DNA from: Bog-532 sp963742875
Lineage (GTDB): Bacteria > Actinomycetota > Actinomycetes > Streptosporangiales > Streptosporangiaceae
Direction of reading: 5' to 3'
Assembly: GCA_963742875.1 (NCBI GenBank)
Contig: CAVUNO010000005.1
Location: 186,001 to 250,000 of the forward strand
DNA: 64,000 nt
This document shows, piece after piece, positions 35,000 through 43,830 of this stretch. The position numbers and the translations under genes are program-made. Below the pieces are notes generated by a model. The model saw only the letters and a list, made by a program, of their open reading frames with translations. It did no database searches and was not told where the DNA came from. Position 1 is the first letter of the stretch, and every line of letters starts with the position of its first letter.

Positions 35000-36451
35000 G
35001 TGGAAGGACCACCAGCCGGGCCGCCCAGCCCGCCGGGCTCAGCCCGCTCGCCCGGCCCGTCGGGCTCACCGGGCTCACCGGGCTCACCGGGCTCACCGGG
35101 CTCACCGGGCTCACCGGGATCACCGGGATCGCCCGGATCGCCCGGCGCGGACCGCAGGCATGGTCCTCGGCTGGCCAGGCGCCTTGGTCCCGGCCTATGG
35201 TCACGCAGCCCCGCGCGCGGCGGACCATTGCGCCGCGGGCGGGAGGATCGCCTGCTCGGTGGGGTGGCCGCCGGACTGGCCGCGCGAACGGGCCGGGACG
35301 TCATGGTCATCCGGCTACTGTTCGTGCTGGCCGCCCTGCTCAGCGTCGGGGTGCCGGCCTACGTTATCGCCTGGCTGCTGGTGCCCATGGTGGGCGACGA
35401 CACCAATATCGCGACCAAGGCCCTGACCGACCGGCGCGGTCTGGCACTGGCGGCCGGTCTCGGATCCCTCCTGGTCGTCGTGCTGATCATTGCCTCTGTG
35501 CTGGGCGCCGGATGGCTGGGTAACCTGGCCTGGCCGCTGGTTATCGGCATTGCCGGCGTAGCGCTGATCTGGAGAAACGCTTCCATAGACGAGCAGATGA
35601 CGCTGCGGCGGCTAGCGGAGCCGCTGCTCGGCTGGACCGGGAAGGGCAAGCGGTCGGCGACCGTGGTGCGCGCCTCGGCCGCGGCCGTGCTGCTGGTCAG
35701 CGGCCTGGCCATCCTGCTGGCCGGCCACTACGGGGCCCAACTGTTGCGCCCCCTCGGCGGGCTCATCCTGGTCGTCGCGGCGATCGTGCTGATCCTGGGA
35801 CCCTGGTGGCTGCGAATCGCCCGGGACCTCGTCTCCGAGCGCCAGGCCCGGGTGCGGGCTGAGGAGCGGGCCGACATGGCCTCCCGGGTCCACGACTCGG
35901 TGCTGCAGACGCTCGCCTTGATCCAGCGCAACGCGGACCAGCCCGCGCAGGTCGTCAAGCTGGCCCGGGCCCAGGAACGCGAGCTGCGCTCATGGCTGTT
36001 CGGCGGGAAGACGCCGGGTGCGGTGCACGATCAGGGCACCACCACCCTGGCGGCTGGCGTCCGGCTCATCCAGCAAGAGGTGGAGGCGCGGTACGGGGTG
36101 GCCGTCGAGGCCGTCACGGTAGGGGATTGCGGGCTCGATGATCAGCTGGACGCCTTGCTCGCGGCAGCGCGTGAGGCGACGGTCAACGCGGCGAAATGGT
36201 CCGGCGCGGACGTGATCTCACTTTTCGCTGAGGTAGAGCCGACCGAGGTCTCGGTATTCGTGCGGGATCGGGGCCGCGGCTTCGACCCGGCGGCGGTGCC
36301 CGGTGACCGGAAGGGGCTGGCCGAGTCCGTCAGGGCCAGGATGGTCCGGCGGGGCGGCTCCGTGGTTGTCCGCAGCGCCCTCGGTGACGGCACCGAGGTG
36401 TCCTTGCGGATGCCGCGCGTCGCCGGCCCACGCCAGCCGAGCCGGGCATGA
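35000..36451 (+). CDS. Histidine kinase with N-terminal PspC domain
   Basis: A 483-aa sensor kinase. After a Ser-Pro-Gly repeat tail (residues 20-50) comes a PspC domain (GREDRLLGGVAAGLAARTGRDVMVIRLLFVLAALLSVGVPAYVIAWLLVP, 82-132), four more hydrophobic helices (GLALAAGLGSLLVVVLIIASVLG, WPLVIGIAGVALIW, AAAVLLVSGLAILLAG, LGGLILVVAAIVLILGP) and a HisKA_3 kinase module: phospho-His in RVHDSVLQTLALIQRNA (about 298), N-box LAAAREATVNAAKWSGA, G-box DRGRGFDP. The N-box has Trp where Leu or His is usual but keeps the Asn. The GTG at 35000 lacks a ribosome site, so translation start is uncertain. Its stop overlaps the ATG of the response regulator. Confidence 0.88.
   Translation: MEGPPAGPPSPPGSARSPGPSGSPGSPGSPGSPGSPGSPGSPGSPGSPGADRRHGPRLARRLGPGLWSRSPARGGPLRRGREDRLLGGVAAGLAARTGRDVMVIRLLFVLAALLSVGVPAYVIAWLLVPMVGDDTNIATKALTDRRGLALAAGLGSLLVVVLIIASVLGAGWLGNLAWPLVIGIAGVALIWRNASIDEQMTLRRLAEPLLGWTGKGKRSATVVRASAAAVLLVSGLAILLAGHYGAQLLRPLGGLILVVAAIVLILGPWWLRIARDLVSERQARVRAEERADMASRVHDSVLQTLALIQRNADQPAQVVKLARAQERELRSWLFGGKTPGAVHDQGTTTLAAGVRLIQQEVEARYGVAVEAVTVGDCGLDDQLDALLAAAREATVNAAKWSGADVISLFAEVEPTEVSVFVRDRGRGFDPAAVPGDRKGLAESVRARMVRRGGSVVVRSALGDGTEVSLRMPRVAGPRQPSRA
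35061..35132 (+). repeat. 9-bp tandem repeats (CGGGCTCAC) in the kinase N-terminus
   Basis: Six exact units from 35061 and two variants (CGGGATCAC, CGGGATCGC) encode a Gly-Ser-Pro tripeptide tail before the PspC domain. As units are 9 bp, length changes would keep the frame. Confidence 0.9.
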
Positions 36452-37131
36452 CCTCCTCTTCACCTTCCGGCCCGGCCGGTGGCTGTCCGCGGGTCTTCAT
36501 CGTGGATGACCACGGTTTGTTCCGGGCCGGGGTCCGCGCCGAGCTCGGCGACCAGGTCGAGGTCGTGGGGGAGGCGGACGATGTCGGGCCCGCGATCACC
36601 CAGATCACCGCGTCACTCCCGGATGTCGTCCTGCTCGACGTGCACCTGCCCAGTGGCGGCGGGCAAGCCGTGGTCAGCTCGGTGAAGGCCGCGCACCCCG
36701 AGGTTCGTTTCCTCGCCCTGTCCGCCTCGGATGCCCCCGAGGACGTCATCGCCGTTATCCGCGCGGGCGCGCGCGGTTACGTGACCAAGACGATCTCCAC
36801 CGCTGAACTGGTGGACGCGGTGCGCCGGGTGGCGGCGGGCGATACGGTCTTCTCCCCGATGCTGGCCGGGTTCGTCCTGGACGCCTTCGCCGCGCTGCCC
36901 ACCGCCGATGAAGACCCGCCGTCCTTCGACCCGGAGCTCGACCAGCTCACGCCGCGCGAGCGTGAAGTCCTCCGCCTGATCGCCCGGGGCTACACCTACA
37001 AGGAGATCGCGCGGGAGCTTTACATCTCCGCCAAGACCGTGGAGCACCACGTCTCCTCCGTCCTGCGCAAGCTCCAGCTCTCCACCCGTCACCAGCTCAC
37101 GCGATGGGCCACCGAGCGCCGTCTGGCCTGA
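36448..37131 (+). CDS. LuxR/NarL-family response regulator
   Basis: A 227-aa regulator that should receive phosphate from the PspC-kinase. The receiver has VFIVDDHGLFRAGVRAEL (Asp pair), the phospho-acceptor in VVLLDVHLPSGGG (about residue 55), Ser in LALSASD and Lys in YVTKTIS. The C-terminal HTH (residues 165-225) reads LTPREREVLRLIARGYTYKEIARELYISAKTVEHHVSSVLRKLQL. The ATG overlaps the kinase stop (ATGA), so the two are translationally coupled. Its target is probably the divergent region at 34.9-35.0 kb. Confidence 0.95.
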   Translation: MTSSSPSGPAGGCPRVFIVDDHGLFRAGVRAELGDQVEVVGEADDVGPAITQITASLPDVVLLDVHLPSGGGQAVVSSVKAAHPEVRFLALSASDAPEDVIAVIRAGARGYVTKTISTAELVDAVRRVAAGDTVFSPMLAGFVLDAFAALPTADEDPPSFDPELDQLTPREREVLRLIARGYTYKEIARELYISAKTVEHHVSSVLRKLQLSTRHQLTRWATERRLA

Positions 37132-37159
37132 GCCGCCCCCGCCGCCCGGCACGCGACGC

Positions 37160-39757
37160 CTAGGCGGGGGGAGCGGCCGTGCCGTCGGGCGCGGCCGATG
37201 AGGCGTCTGGGGTGCCTGGTGCGTCAGGGAGAGCGCCGCCGACGGTTGCCAGCGGCTGCGCGAGCCCGACCCCGGAGCCGTCCCGGCGCCCGAAAGCCCC
37301 GGGCAGATCCACCGGGCCGCCCGCCTCGGTCGCCCCGAGCGCGGGCGAAGGTCCGGCCCAGGCCAGAATGAGCGCGTCCTCGCCCTTGAGGAACCGGTGG
37401 CACCGCACGCCCCCGGTCGCCCGGCCCTTGGGCGGGAATTCGGCGTACGGGCTGACCTTTACGCTCCCGGCCGCCGTACCCGGCAACGCACCCGCGCTCC
37501 CGGCCACGGTGACAACCACGTGGCCGGCCGAACCAACAGCCCCAGCTCCAGGCCCACCAGCACCGGCAGACCCAGCCGAACATCCCGGGTCGACCGCCCC
37601 GAACCAGATGACCGAGGCACGCGGCGACAGCTTGATCCCGGCCATCCCCCCGGCGATGCGTCCCTGCGGCCGGACCGCCGAGGCCGGGAAGCGCAGCAGC
37701 TGGCCGTCGCTGCTGACGAAGACCAGGTCCGGCGACTCGCTGGACAGCTGAACCGCCCCGACGACCTGATCGCCCTCCTTCAGCGTGATGACTTCGAACT
37801 CGTCCCGGGCCTGCGGGTAATCCGGCAGAACGCGCTTGACCACGCCAGAAGCGGTGCCGAGCGCCAGCCCTGCCGCGGCCGTGTCCAGCGACGCCAGCGC
37901 CACCACGGTCTCGCCGGGCTCCAGTGACACGAACTCCCCAATCGGGGTGCCACCCGACAGCCCGGGGAACTTGGCGCTCGGCGGCAGCGCCGGGAACTCC
38001 AGCACGCTGAGCTTCATCATCCGCCCGGCCGACGTCACCACGCCGACCGTTCCGCGGACCGTGGCCGGCGCGCTGGATACGATCACGTCGTGCACCGCGC
38101 GTCCCTCCGGGCCGCCCCCGTCAGAGGTCAAACCGCCGCCGGAACCGGGCGCGGTCCGCGCCAGCAGGCCGGTCGAGGACAGCAGCACCGTGCACGGGTC
38201 GTCCGCCACCTCCAACGGAACCGCTGTCGTCAGCGCCGCGCCATTGCCCTCCAGCAGCACGGTGCGCCGCGGTGTACCGAACCGCTTGGCGATATCGGCC
38301 AGCTCCGCGGAGACGACCGAACGCAGCCGGTCTCCGGAAGAGAGGATCTCGGTCAGCTCGGCGATCTCGCGCCGCAGCGTTTCCCGTTCGCGCTCCAGTT
38401 CGAGCCGGTCGAAGCGGGTGAGCCGGCGCAGCGGTGTGTCCAGGATGTACTGCGCCTGGATGTCGGACAGGTCGAACACCGCCATCAGCCGCTGCTTGGC
38501 CGCCGCGGAATCGTCGCTGGACCGGATGACGCCGATGACCTCGTCGATGTCGAGCAGGGCGATCATCAGCCCGTCGACGAGGTGCAGCCGGTCCTGGCGC
38601 TTGCGCCGCCGGAACTCGCTGCGCCGCCGGACGACCTCGATCCGGTGATCGACGTATATACGGAGCAGTTCCCGCAGGCCCAGCACCCGCGGCTGCCCGT
38701 CGACCAGTGCGACGTTATTAATGCCGAACGTCTCTTCCATCGGCGTCAGCCGGTACAGCTCGGCCAGCACCGCGTCGGGGTGGAAACCGCTCCGGATCTC
38801 GATGACGAGCTGCAGGCCGCGGTGCCGGTCGGTGAGGTCCTTCACGTCGGTGATCCCGGTGAGCTTCTTGGACTGCACCAGGTCCTTGATCCGCGCGATC
38901 ACCTTCTCCGGCCCGACGCCGTAGGGCAGCTCGGTGACCACGATCCCGGTCCGTCGCGGGGTGATCTGCTCGACCCGGCAGGTGGCCCGGGTGCGGAAGA
39001 TGCCGCGGCCCGACTCGTAGGCATCCCTGACCCCTTCCAGGCCGACGATCTTCCCGCCGGTCGGCAGGTCCGGCCCGGGCACGAACCGCATCAGGTCGTC
39101 CAGCGACGCGTCCGGATGCCTGATCAGGTGCCGCGCCGCGGCAATGACCTCACCGAGGTTGTGCGGCGCCATGTTGGTCGCCATCCCGACCGCGATCCCG
39201 GACGCGCCGTTGACCAGCAGGTTGGGCAGCGCGGCGGGGAGAGCTGAGGGCTCGTTCTCCTGCCCATCGTAGTTCGGCTGGAAGTCGACGGTGTCTTCGT
39301 CGATCGAGCCGACCATCTCCATCGCCGCGGCGGTCAGCCGGGCCTCGGTGTACCGCATGGCCGCCGGCGGGTCGTCGCCGCCCTGCGAGCCGAAGTTGCC
39401 GTGCCCGTCGACCATGGGCAGCCGCATCACCCACGGCTGGGCCAGCCGGACCAGCGCGTCGTAGATGGCGCCGTCACCGTGCGGGTGCAGCCGGCCCATG
39501 ACCTCGCCGACGACGCGGGCGCACTTGACGTGCCCGCGGTCGGGCCGCAGCCCCATCTCGTTCATCTGGTACAGAATCCGCCGCTGCACCGGCTTGAGCC
39601 CGTCCCGGGCGTCCGGGAGGGCACGCTGGTAGATGACCGAGTAGGCGTACTCGAGGTAACTGCCCCGCATCTCCTCGGCGACGTCGATGTCGATGATGTT
39701 CTCTTCAAAATCCGGCGGCGGGGGCGGGGATGCTGAACGTCGGGCCATGTCCGCCAT
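37160..39757 (-). CDS. parC: Topoisomerase IV subunit A-like / GyrA2 (ParC)
   Basis: DNA-cleaving subunit, 865 aa, partner of the parE-like gene at 31.0-33.3 kb. The breakage-reunion domain has SYLEYAYSVIYQRALPDARDGLKPVQRRILYQM, the VKCARVVGEVMGRLHPHGDGAIYDALVRLAQPW segment (helix-turn-helix) and the catalytic tyrosine in PAAMRYTEARLT (about residue 125). The tail domain has repeated beta-pinwheel blades (TVGVVTSAGRMMKLSVLEFPALP and VFVSSDGQLLRFPASAVRPQGR) and no GyrA-box, supporting a decatenase rather than gyrase. The C-terminal 100 residues are low-complexity. The upstream ATG at 39757 and a second at 39748 are both possible. It is convergent with the response regulator, with only 28 bp between stops. 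Confidence 0.92.
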   Translation of the reverse strand: MADMARRSASPPPPPDFEENIIDIDVAEEMRGSYLEYAYSVIYQRALPDARDGLKPVQRRILYQMNEMGLRPDRGHVKCARVVGEVMGRLHPHGDGAIYDALVRLAQPWVMRLPMVDGHGNFGSQGGDDPPAAMRYTEARLTAAAMEMVGSIDEDTVDFQPNYDGQENEPSALPAALPNLLVNGASGIAVGMATNMAPHNLGEVIAAARHLIRHPDASLDDLMRFVPGPDLPTGGKIVGLEGVRDAYESGRGIFRTRATCRVEQITPRRTGIVVTELPYGVGPEKVIARIKDLVQSKKLTGITDVKDLTDRHRGLQLVIEIRSGFHPDAVLAELYRLTPMEETFGINNVALVDGQPRVLGLRELLRIYVDHRIEVVRRRSEFRRRKRQDRLHLVDGLMIALLDIDEVIGVIRSSDDSAAAKQRLMAVFDLSDIQAQYILDTPLRRLTRFDRLELERERETLRREIAELTEILSSGDRLRSVVSAELADIAKRFGTPRRTVLLEGNGAALTTAVPLEVADDPCTVLLSSTGLLARTAPGSGGGLTSDGGGPEGRAVHDVIVSSAPATVRGTVGVVTSAGRMMKLSVLEFPALPPSAKFPGLSGGTPIGEFVSLEPGETVVALASLDTAAAGLALGTASGVVKRVLPDYPQARDEFEVITLKEGDQVVGAVQLSSESPDLVFVSSDGQLLRFPASAVRPQGRIAGGMAGIKLSPRASVIWFGAVDPGCSAGSAGAGGPGAGAVGSAGHVVVTVAGSAGALPGTAAGSVKVSPYAEFPPKGRATGGVRCHRFLKGEDALILAWAGPSPALGATEAGGPVDLPGAFGRRDGSGVGLAQPLATVGGALPDAPGTPDASSAAPDGTAAPPA

Positions 39758-39819
39758 TGTGCCGCCCGCCGCGACCAGAAACGTCCACTTCCCCCGGCGT
39801 TTCGCCCGGAGCGGGCCGG

Positions 39820-39921
39820 TCAGGCGGCGGAGAAACCGCCGTCCACGAAGAGGATCTGGCCGGTGACGTAACCGCTGGCCGGGCTGGCCAGGGAGACGGC
39901 GGCGCCCTCGAAGTCACCGCG
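39820..39921 (-). pseudogene. C-terminal fragment of a short-chain dehydrogenase/reductase
   Basis: Thirty-two codons, DFEGAAVSLASPASGYVTGQILFVDGGFSAA and stop, are the invariant end of classical SDR enzymes (the PASxYVTGQxxxVDGG block). No Rossmann fold or YxxxK precedes it; the sequence goes straight into the end of the PfkB kinase gene, only 38 bp away. The parent gene was probably part of a sugar-acid operon with the kinase and lost its 5' four-fifths. Confidence 0.85.
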
Positions 39922-39959
39922 GCACGGCCCTGAACGGGAGCGCTGCGACGATCTCACTC

Positions 39960-40849
39960 CTACAAGACGGGCCGGGCGCCGACCAGGCTCATCGCGTGGG
40001 CGGCCAGGCGGCATCCGCCGGCCAGCGCCTCACCGGGCGGCTTCTTGTCCAGCCAGGGCCCGAGGAATCCGGCGCAGAACGCGTCACCCGCGCCCGTTCC
40101 GTCGGTGATCCGGTCGATGGGCGGGGCCGGGACATGCACCGGGGCCGGCCGTTGGCGTAGAACAGCGCCCCGTCGCCGCCCATTTTCACGACGACCTGCG
40201 GGTACCAGGCGGTGAGGACGCGGGCCATCTGCTCGGGGTCGTCCCGGCCGGTGAGCAAGTGCCCCTCGGCCTCGTTCACGAACAGCAGCGTGGCCCCGTT
40301 GGTCAGCTCGAGGAACGGCTCGGCACCGATCCGCTCGAGCGGCGAGCGCGAGGCCGCGTCGACGGACACCGTCATGCCGGCGTGCACGCTGTACTGGATG
40401 GCGGCCAGCGCGGCCGGCCGGGCGCCCTCGCTGAGCAGCGTGTACCCGGAGACGTGGATATGGTTCCCGGGCGCGAACAGGTCACGCGGCAGATCGTCGG
40501 GGGAGAGCGCGGCGTTGGCACCGGGATCCGACAGCATGGTGTGCTCACCCTTGTGCGTGATCATGACCACACACGTGCCGGTGGGCCGTTCCGGGTCCAT
40601 GACCAGCCGGGCGTCGACGCCGTAGCCCATCAGTTCCATGTCGCGGTTCCGGCCGGCGATGTCCGCTCCGCGCCGGCCGACGAACGCGACGTCGATGCCG
40701 TCCACGGCCAGCCACGCCGCGATGTTCGCGCCGGACCCGCCGCCATGCATGGACACGGTCGCGGCCGTGTCGCTGCCACGGGCCAAGGGGTAATGCGCGT
40801 GGGCGACGGCGTCCGTCATAAGATCACCGACGACAACGACGCGCGTCAT
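39960..40849 (-). CDS. PfkB family carbohydrate kinase (frameshifted)
   Basis: ATP-dependent sugar kinase of the ribokinase family. The N-terminal part is intact: VVVVGDLMTDAVAHAHYPLARGSDTAATVSMHGGGSGANIAAWLA (GG sugar-site motif), then NEAEGHLLTGRDDPEQMARVLTA and VVVKMGGDGALFYANGRP. A missing base near 40139-40148 shifts the frame; the C-terminal signature DRITDGTGAGDAFCAGFLGPWLD with the catalytic Asp and the ending LAAHAMSLVGARPVL are in the neighbouring frame, stop at 39960-39962. Repaired length is about 296 aa, normal. The ATG at 40849 follows GAGGTGAG. Adjacent is the remnant of an SDR, so a degraded sugar or sugar-acid operon is likely. Substrate unknown. Confidence 0.82.
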
Positions 40850-41103
40850 GGCGTTCTCACCTCGTCCCGGAAGCACATGGCCCGTCTGCCTCCGATTCAG
40901 CTGTCTGTCATGGGGCAGCGGGCAAGAACATAACGCATCTCAGCGGCCGCCTTACGGGCTTCCGCCCGCCGACCGGAGACCCCGCAATTCCCATCTTTTC
41001 TTAAAGGTAACTGTCCCACCTATAAGGTGCCAGCCACGGCTACGTCGGGACGACTGTATCGTTATCGCAGCGTAAGGGGCGCCCTGGTCAGCCGCAGGGT
41101 CAT

Positions 41104-42259
41104 TCAGCCGCCGGCCGTCATCGCCCGCCCGGCGGCGACGAGCACCAACTCGTCCGATTCGGCGGCCAGCATCTGATTCAGCCGCCCCAGTTCGTCCCGG
41201 AACAGCCGCCCGGCGGGCGTCTCCGGGACGATGCCGAGGCCCGTCTCGTCGCTGACCGCGATCATGTAGGCGCCCGCCTGCCGCCACACCTCGATGAGCT
41301 CGGCGACCCGCTGGCCGAGCCGGGAGGCCGACGCCACCGCGCCATCCCAGGCGCTGCATTCATCCATCACGGCCGCCAGCCACGCGGTAACGCTGTCCAC
41401 CAGGACGGCGCCGCGCGCCTGCCGTAGGGCGCCCGGGAGGTCGGTGGTCTCGAGTGTCTGCCACCACGATGGCCGCCGGGACCGGTGCACGGCGATCCTC
41501 GCGGCCCATTCCGCGTCCCCGCCCGGGGGAGGTGCCGGGGAAGGAGGCGGCGCGGTCGCGATGTACGTCACCACCGGCTCGGCCGCGACGCGCATCTCCG
41601 CTTCCGCGGACTTACCGGAACGCGCCCCGCCGAGCACGAGTACCCGGTACGGGACCGGCCGCCCACCCGCCGTCAGCGCCCCACCAGGAGCCAGCGCCCC
41701 ACCGGGAGCCGCATCGGGTGCGCGCGTCACATCAGCCCTCCGCGCCGCAGCAGCTGCCGGGGCGCGGAACGTGTCACCGTCACGCGGGACCGCCACCCCC
41801 CAGATGTGGCCCCGCCGCCGAAGTTCCCGCTCCGAGACCACGCGATGGTCGGCGAACGCCACCGCCACCACCGTTCCGGACGTCACGACGCCCTGTCCGC
41901 GGAGCCGGCCGAGGCTAGCCGGGTCTTCGAGCAGGTCCAGGAGCGCCACGTCGTATGGCCGGGCGCCCGGCGGCACGGCCGGGGCGGAGCCCTGCCCGTC
42001 GGCGCACAGCAGCCGCCCGCCGTCCGGCGCGGTCACGTCCCACCCGCCGGACAGCCGCCGGACCTGGTGCCCGGCAAGTTCCCGTGCACTGCCCGCCGAG
42101 CCTTCAGCCCAGCCGGGCAAGCCGGAGGGAACCGTCGACGATGACGCTGAACGCGGCGCGGCCGGTCCCGCCCGTGCGGGCCCGCTGGCACGATGCGCAC
42201 CGGCAGCCGGGCTCGGGCCACCCGCGCACGCCGCCGCTGCCCTGGATACGGACCTGCAT
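41104..42259 (-). CDS. cobU: Adenosylcobinamide kinase/guanylyltransferase (CobU) with damaged N-terminal metallo-beta-lactamase-like domain
   Basis: The C-terminal half is a complete CobU: P-loop VLVLGGARSGKSAEAEMR, the guanylylation His in EWAARIAVHRSRRPSWW, VLVDSVTAWLAAVMDE and VSDETGLGIVPETPAGRLFRDELGRLNQMLA. It phosphorylates adenosylcobinamide and attaches GMP in cobalamin assembly. In many actinobacteria this enzyme is fused behind an MBL-fold domain. Here the MBL start is present (MQVRIQGSGGVRGWPEPGCRCASCQRAR, start 42259) but after VDGSLRLARLG the frame breaks at about 42105-42120 and jumps to the domain's final part (DVALLDLL, AFADHRVVSERELRRRGHIWG). The catalytic HxHxDH core is deleted. 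CobU may still be made from an internal start. Divergent from the GAF-ANTAR gene by 36 bp. Confidence 0.8.
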
Positions 42260-42294
42260 CCTTCCCCCTACCGAACATTTGTCGAGTGGCAACT

Positions 42295-43059
42295 ATGACG
42301 GAGACGTGTTTGAATGGCAGTACGTGCCCCTTACCGCTCCAGCCCCCGGTGGAGGCCGACGTGCTTATTGAAGATCTTGCCCGGGATGCCGCCGATTTGC
42401 TGAGCATCGGCAACTCGGGGCAGATGAGGTCGCTGAACCGGCTGGCCGAGCTGGCCGTGCGGGAGGTGGCTGGATGCTGCGGAGCCACGGCCATTCTCTG
42501 GCGGGACCGGGAACTGGTCGGGCTGACGTCGACCCATCCGGACCTGGCCGAGCTGGCTGAGTTCCAGCTCAAGGCGGGTCACGGGCCGGCCATCCAGGCG
42601 CTGCGCGACCGTCAGCCGGTGACCATCCGGGACACGCTCCGTGACACCCGGTGGCCGGACTACATGGGCGAGGCGCTGTGCCGTGGGGTGCGCTCGATCG
42701 CGGTCCTGGTGCACGAATTCCCCCCGTTGACGGTGATCCTCGTGGTGGTCAGCGTGCGTCCCAATGCGATCGACGGTGAGCAGGTCCCGTTCGCCGGGAC
42801 GCTGGCCGCCTTCGGCGGCGCGGTCCTGGCCAACGCGTCGGCGTACGGCGACGCCCAGCGTGAGGCCGTTCAGCTCAGAAACGCGGTCGAAAGCCGGGCC
42901 GTGGTGGACCAGGCCAAGGGGATTCTCATGCACGCCCTGGGCTGCTCAGCCGCCGACGCCCTCGAGCGCATGCGGCGCGTGTCGCAGACCCAGCACGTCA
43001 AGGTGACCGACGTGGCCAAGCAGGTCGTGCAGAGCCACGGCGCCGTCCCGCAGGCCTAG
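42295..43059 (+). CDS. GAF and ANTAR domain protein
   Basis: A 254-aa sensor-antiterminator. Residues about 20-175 form the GAF domain (DLLSIGNSGQMRSLNRLAELAVREVAGCCGATAILWRDRELVGLTSTHPDL, then SIAVLVHEFPPLTVILVVVS). The C-terminal ANTAR reads LRNAVESRAVVDQAKGILMHALGCSAADALERMRRVSQTQHVKVTDVAKQVV, with the conserved Ala pattern and the QAKGIL helix that binds paired RNA hexaloops. Such proteins prevent transcription termination in response to small ligands or redox signals. Cysteines Cys-Cys near residue 61 in the GAF domain might be redox-sensing. The ATG is 36 bp from the divergent cobU start. Confidence 0.92.
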   Translation: MTETCLNGSTCPLPLQPPVEADVLIEDLARDAADLLSIGNSGQMRSLNRLAELAVREVAGCCGATAILWRDRELVGLTSTHPDLAELAEFQLKAGHGPAIQALRDRQPVTIRDTLRDTRWPDYMGEALCRGVRSIAVLVHEFPPLTVILVVVSVRPNAIDGEQVPFAGTLAAFGGAVLANASAYGDAQREAVQLRNAVESRAVVDQAKGILMHALGCSAADALERMRRVSQTQHVKVTDVAKQVVQSHGAVPQA

Positions 43060-43141
43060 AGACGGGTAGACCGGCCAGTTTCGGGGCAGCAAGCTTCCTG
43101 TGCACGTTCGACATGCCACACGACGACGCGGGAAGGCTGCC

Positions 43142-43747
43142 ATGAAGCGATCGGGGCCGATGCCGCCCGAACTCGCCGCCAGATTCGAGAGCGAAGCGCT
43201 GCCCTACCGTGACCAGCTGTACCCGGTAGCCGTCCGGATGACCCGGGGGCGTGAGGACGCCGAGGATCTGGTCCAGGAGACGATGGCCAAGGCGTGGGCT
43301 GCCTTCCGCAACTTCGAGCCGGGCACGAACCTCAGGGCCTGGCTGTACCGCATCATGACCAATACCTTCATCAGCGGCTACCGGCGCTGTGAGCGGGCTC
43401 CCGTGCTCATGCAGGACGACCTGGTGGACCGGATGTCGCTGCGGGTCTGGCCGTCGGGGACGGGGGTGCGCTCCGCCGAGGCGGAGGCGCTGGACCGGAT
43501 GCCCACCGAGCAGGTCCGCCAGGCTCTGCGGGAACTGCCCGAAGACTTCCGCACCGCCGTGTACCTGGCGGACGTCGAGGGCTACACCTACCACGAGACC
43601 GCCGAGATGATGGGCACGCCGATCGGGACGGTGATGTCGCGGCTGCACCGCGCGCGCCGCACCCTCCGCGCCAAGCTGACCAACGAGCGGGCCGCCGCCT
43701 CGCCGGCCCACCTCGCTGGCCCGTACTGGGCCCGGCACGCCTGCTGA
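43142..43747 (+). CDS. ECF RNA polymerase sigma factor (SigR/SigH-like)
   Basis: A 201-aa sigma-70 family factor. Region 2: RFESEALPYRDQLYPVAVRMTRGREDAEDLVQETMAKAWAAFRNFEPGTNLRAWLYRIMTNTFISGYRR (residues 15-82). Region 4: EQVRQALRELPEDFRTAVYLADVEGYTYHETAEMMGTPIGTVMSRLHRARRTLRAKL (residues 122-180). The DAEDLVQETMAKAW and NTFISGYRR patterns are typical of the SigR/SigH oxidative-stress group, which recognises GGAAT and GTT elements. In those systems a zinc anti-sigma gene (rsrA) follows; here the next gene is a glycosyltransferase on the other strand, so the anti-sigma is missing from this locus. ATG at 43142 after GGAAGG. Confidence 0.9.
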   Translation: MKRSGPMPPELAARFESEALPYRDQLYPVAVRMTRGREDAEDLVQETMAKAWAAFRNFEPGTNLRAWLYRIMTNTFISGYRRCERAPVLMQDDLVDRMSLRVWPSGTGVRSAEAEALDRMPTEQVRQALRELPEDFRTAVYLADVEGYTYHETAEMMGTPIGTVMSRLHRARRTLRAKLTNERAAASPAHLAGPYWARHAC

Positions 43748-43770
43748 GCCGGTTGACCCGGTAACCGGTC

Positions 43771-43806
43771 CCGGCCGGGTACCCGCCTGAGCGGGCACCC
43801 GGCCGG
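43771..43806. terminator. Stem-loop between ECF sigma and glycosyltransferase genes
   Basis: Arms CCGGCCGGGTACCCGC (43771-43786) and GCGGGCACCCGGCCGG (43791-43806) pair over 16 positions with one mismatch and a CTGA loop. It lies between convergent genes and has no T-run. Confidence 0.65.
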
Positions 43807-43830
43807 AGCACGTGGGCGGTCAGCCCGGCG

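Noticed and set aside
40950..41070. Possible cobalamin riboswitch near cobU
   Set aside because: This AT-richer stretch lies downstream of the minus-strand cobU and upstream of pfkB; no B12-box could be recognised and the orientation does not fit.
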